Shown: positions 36,181 through 37,360 of the stretch, in pieces | Position numbering within the stretch: the stretch's first letter is position 1 | Layout: the number at the start of each line of letters is the position of its first letter | NCBI GenBank assembly: GCA_024635605.1 | Contig: JAGXIR010000090.1 | Coordinates: forward strand, 1-37,360 | Direction: 5' to 3' | DNA: 37,360 nt | DNA from: Sunxiuqinia sp. | GTDB lineage: Bacteria; Bacteroidota; Bacteroidia; Bacteroidales; Prolixibacteraceae | Notes under the pieces: generated by a model | The model's database searches: none | What the model was told of the DNA's origin: nothing | The model's input: the letters and a program-made list of their open reading frames with translations, nothing else | Position numbers and translations under genes: made by a program

Positions 36181-36522
36181 ATGGAAGACAATACGAATTT
36201 AATAGAATCGCTAATAGAAAGAGCTACTGACTACGGACAAACAAGCATTGAATTAGCAAAGCTAAAAGCCTTGGATCAAACGACACAAGTGATGTCATCA
36301 TTCCTTTCCAATGCTGTTGTCCTGATCATTATTTCGCTCTTTGTGCTTTTTCTGAATTTTGGATTGGCAATTTGGATTGGCCACATTCTGGGAGAAATCT
36401 ATTATGGCTTTTTTGCCGTGGCCGGATTTTATGGTATGACTGCAATTTTGGTCTATTTATTTATGCGTAAATGGATAAAAAGGACTGTTGGCAACACTTT
36501 TATTAAACAGGTGCTAAAATAA
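36181..36522 (+). CDS. Phage holin family-like membrane protein (putative Actinobacteriophage holin superfamily type)
   Basis: 113 aa; N-terminal amphipathic region 'LIESLIERATDYGQTSIELAKLKALDQTTQVMSSFLSN' and two TM hairpins, as in bacterial 'phage holin family' stress-locus proteins. Confidence 0.75.
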   Translation: MEDNTNLIESLIERATDYGQTSIELAKLKALDQTTQVMSSFLSNAVVLIIISLFVLFLNFGLAIWIGHILGEIYYGFFAVAGFYGMTAILVYLFMRKWIKRTVGNTFIKQVLK

Positions 36523-36528
36523 AACCCC

Positions 36529-36927
36529 ATGAAACCGATAACCACCACCGACGAACTTAAAAATGCCATTCACCTCCTGGAAACAGAGCACACACTTAAA
36601 GGACAGCAACTGAAGGAACAGTTACTGCTCACCTACGAGAGTTTAAAACCGGTCAACCTGATTAAAGGCGCATTGTCCGATGTCGCTTCATCGCCCTATT
36701 TGACCAATAATATTTTGGGGACGACCGTGGGACTGGCATCCGGATATCTCTCGAAAGTGATAATCGTTGCCGGGTCTGGCAGTAAGATCAGGAGGCTTTT
36801 GGGCTTGATCCTTCAGTTTGGCGTGACCAATGTGGTAGCACAACACGCTGGCACGATTAAATCAGTCGGTCAGTCTATTCTCCAACGTTTTCGCAGCAGT
36901 AAAGAAGCAAATCCTGAAACGCCGTGA
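36529..36927 (+). CDS. Conserved hypothetical protein, 132 aa
   Basis: Closely spaced with upstream holin-like gene and overlapping downstream AI-2E gene (GTGA); two hydrophobic segments. Confidence 0.75.
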   Translation: MKPITTTDELKNAIHLLETEHTLKGQQLKEQLLLTYESLKPVNLIKGALSDVASSPYLTNNILGTTVGLASGYLSKVIIVAGSGSKIRRLLGLILQFGVTNVVAQHAGTIKSVGQSILQRFRSSKEANPETP

Positions 36928-37360
36928 AGGATAATGACAAAATACTGAAGCTTCCGTTTTATGCCAAAGCATCGTTGCTCTTAATCGGGCTGTATGTTTT
37001 TATCACCATGTTATCGATCGGACGAAGTATTATTGTCCCCTTGGTTTTCGCTGTTATCATTGCCATTGTCCTCCATCCTGTCGTCAACTTTTTTGTACGG
37101 ATGAGGATGAAAAGGGTCATCGCCATCATCATCACCATCTTCCTTACTTTTCTGATCGTCGCTTCCCTTGCAGCTCTGATCATATCGCGGATGAACCAGT
37201 TTGGGGAATCATGGCCCATCATGGTCGATCGGTTCACGGCTATGCTCAACGAAACCATCTCCAGATTATCAGTGTATACCGATATCAGTCCGGGAGTAAT
37301 CAATGAATACATTGAAAAGGGAAAAGATGAGATGCTCAACATCGGGAAAGCTGCCATTGG
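36924..37360 (+). CDS. AI-2E family transporter (PerM/YdiK type), N-terminal part, truncated at window end
   Basis: GTG 36924 reads VKDNDKILKLPFYAKASLLLIGLYVFITMLSIGRSIIVPLVFAVIIAIVLHPVVNFFVRMRMKRVIAIIITIFLTFLIVASLAALIISRMNQFGESWPIM… open to the window edge; AI-2E hallmark N-terminus. Confidence 0.88.
   Translation, partial: MKDNDKILKLPFYAKASLLLIGLYVFITMLSIGRSIIVPLVFAVIIAIVLHPVVNFFVRMRMKRVIAIIITIFLTFLIVASLAALIISRMNQFGESWPIMVDRFTAMLNETISRLSVYTDISPGVINEYIEKGKDEMLNIGKAAI

Noticed and set aside
36959-37357. 132-aa - strand ORF at the window end
   Set aside because: The + strand frame from GTG 36924 encodes an AI-2E transporter N-terminus and is the convincing gene.
1-37360. CRISPR arrays, tRNA or rRNA genes
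   Set aside because: No regularly spaced direct-repeat array, no recognisable tRNA cloverleaf arms and no rRNA-like sequence noticed by eye; a tool-based scan (tRNAscan-SE, Infernal, CRISPR finder) would be needed to exclude them formally.

Overview
Chromosomal window with Bacteroidota-type gene content and promoter signals; a Marinilabiliales/Prolixibacteraceae-like origin is my inference from protein character, not from a search. Bases 1-22.5 kb are mostly housekeeping: threonylcarbamoyl-AMP synthase (partial), TrkH/TrkA, ComEC, Def/RuvX, a His/Tyr-rich secreted protein, PncA/PncB, an OsmC-like protein, PpdK, ClpB, an orphan HPt protein, GcvT, ComB, and a SerC-SerA-DUF1015 run. Bases 22.5-37.4 kb are accessory: a secreted GH38-like mannosidase, a complete IS1634-type insertion sequence with 18-bp perfect terminal inverted repeats, and an AraC-type regulator - hybrid histidine kinase - single-domain response regulator operon. 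These are followed by many very small membrane or stress proteins (lmo0937-like, Thivi_2564-like, CsbD-like x2, YtxH, holin-like), a GH130-like enzyme and a partial AI-2E transporter. The most interesting signal is an ungapped, rigidly spaced promoter/operator block, TGYGTGAAT-(7 nt, nnTGYAA-like)-N14-TGTGTAA-N26-TTTG. It occurs three times: upstream of the AraC/HK/RR operon, the small-membrane-protein operon and a CsbD-like gene, and it suggests a self-contained, autoregulated envelope-stress regulon. A 96-bp element at about 90% identity is present in inverted orientation at both edges of the 12-kb accessory segment. Several strong palindromes and inverted repeats are not explained by coding sequence.
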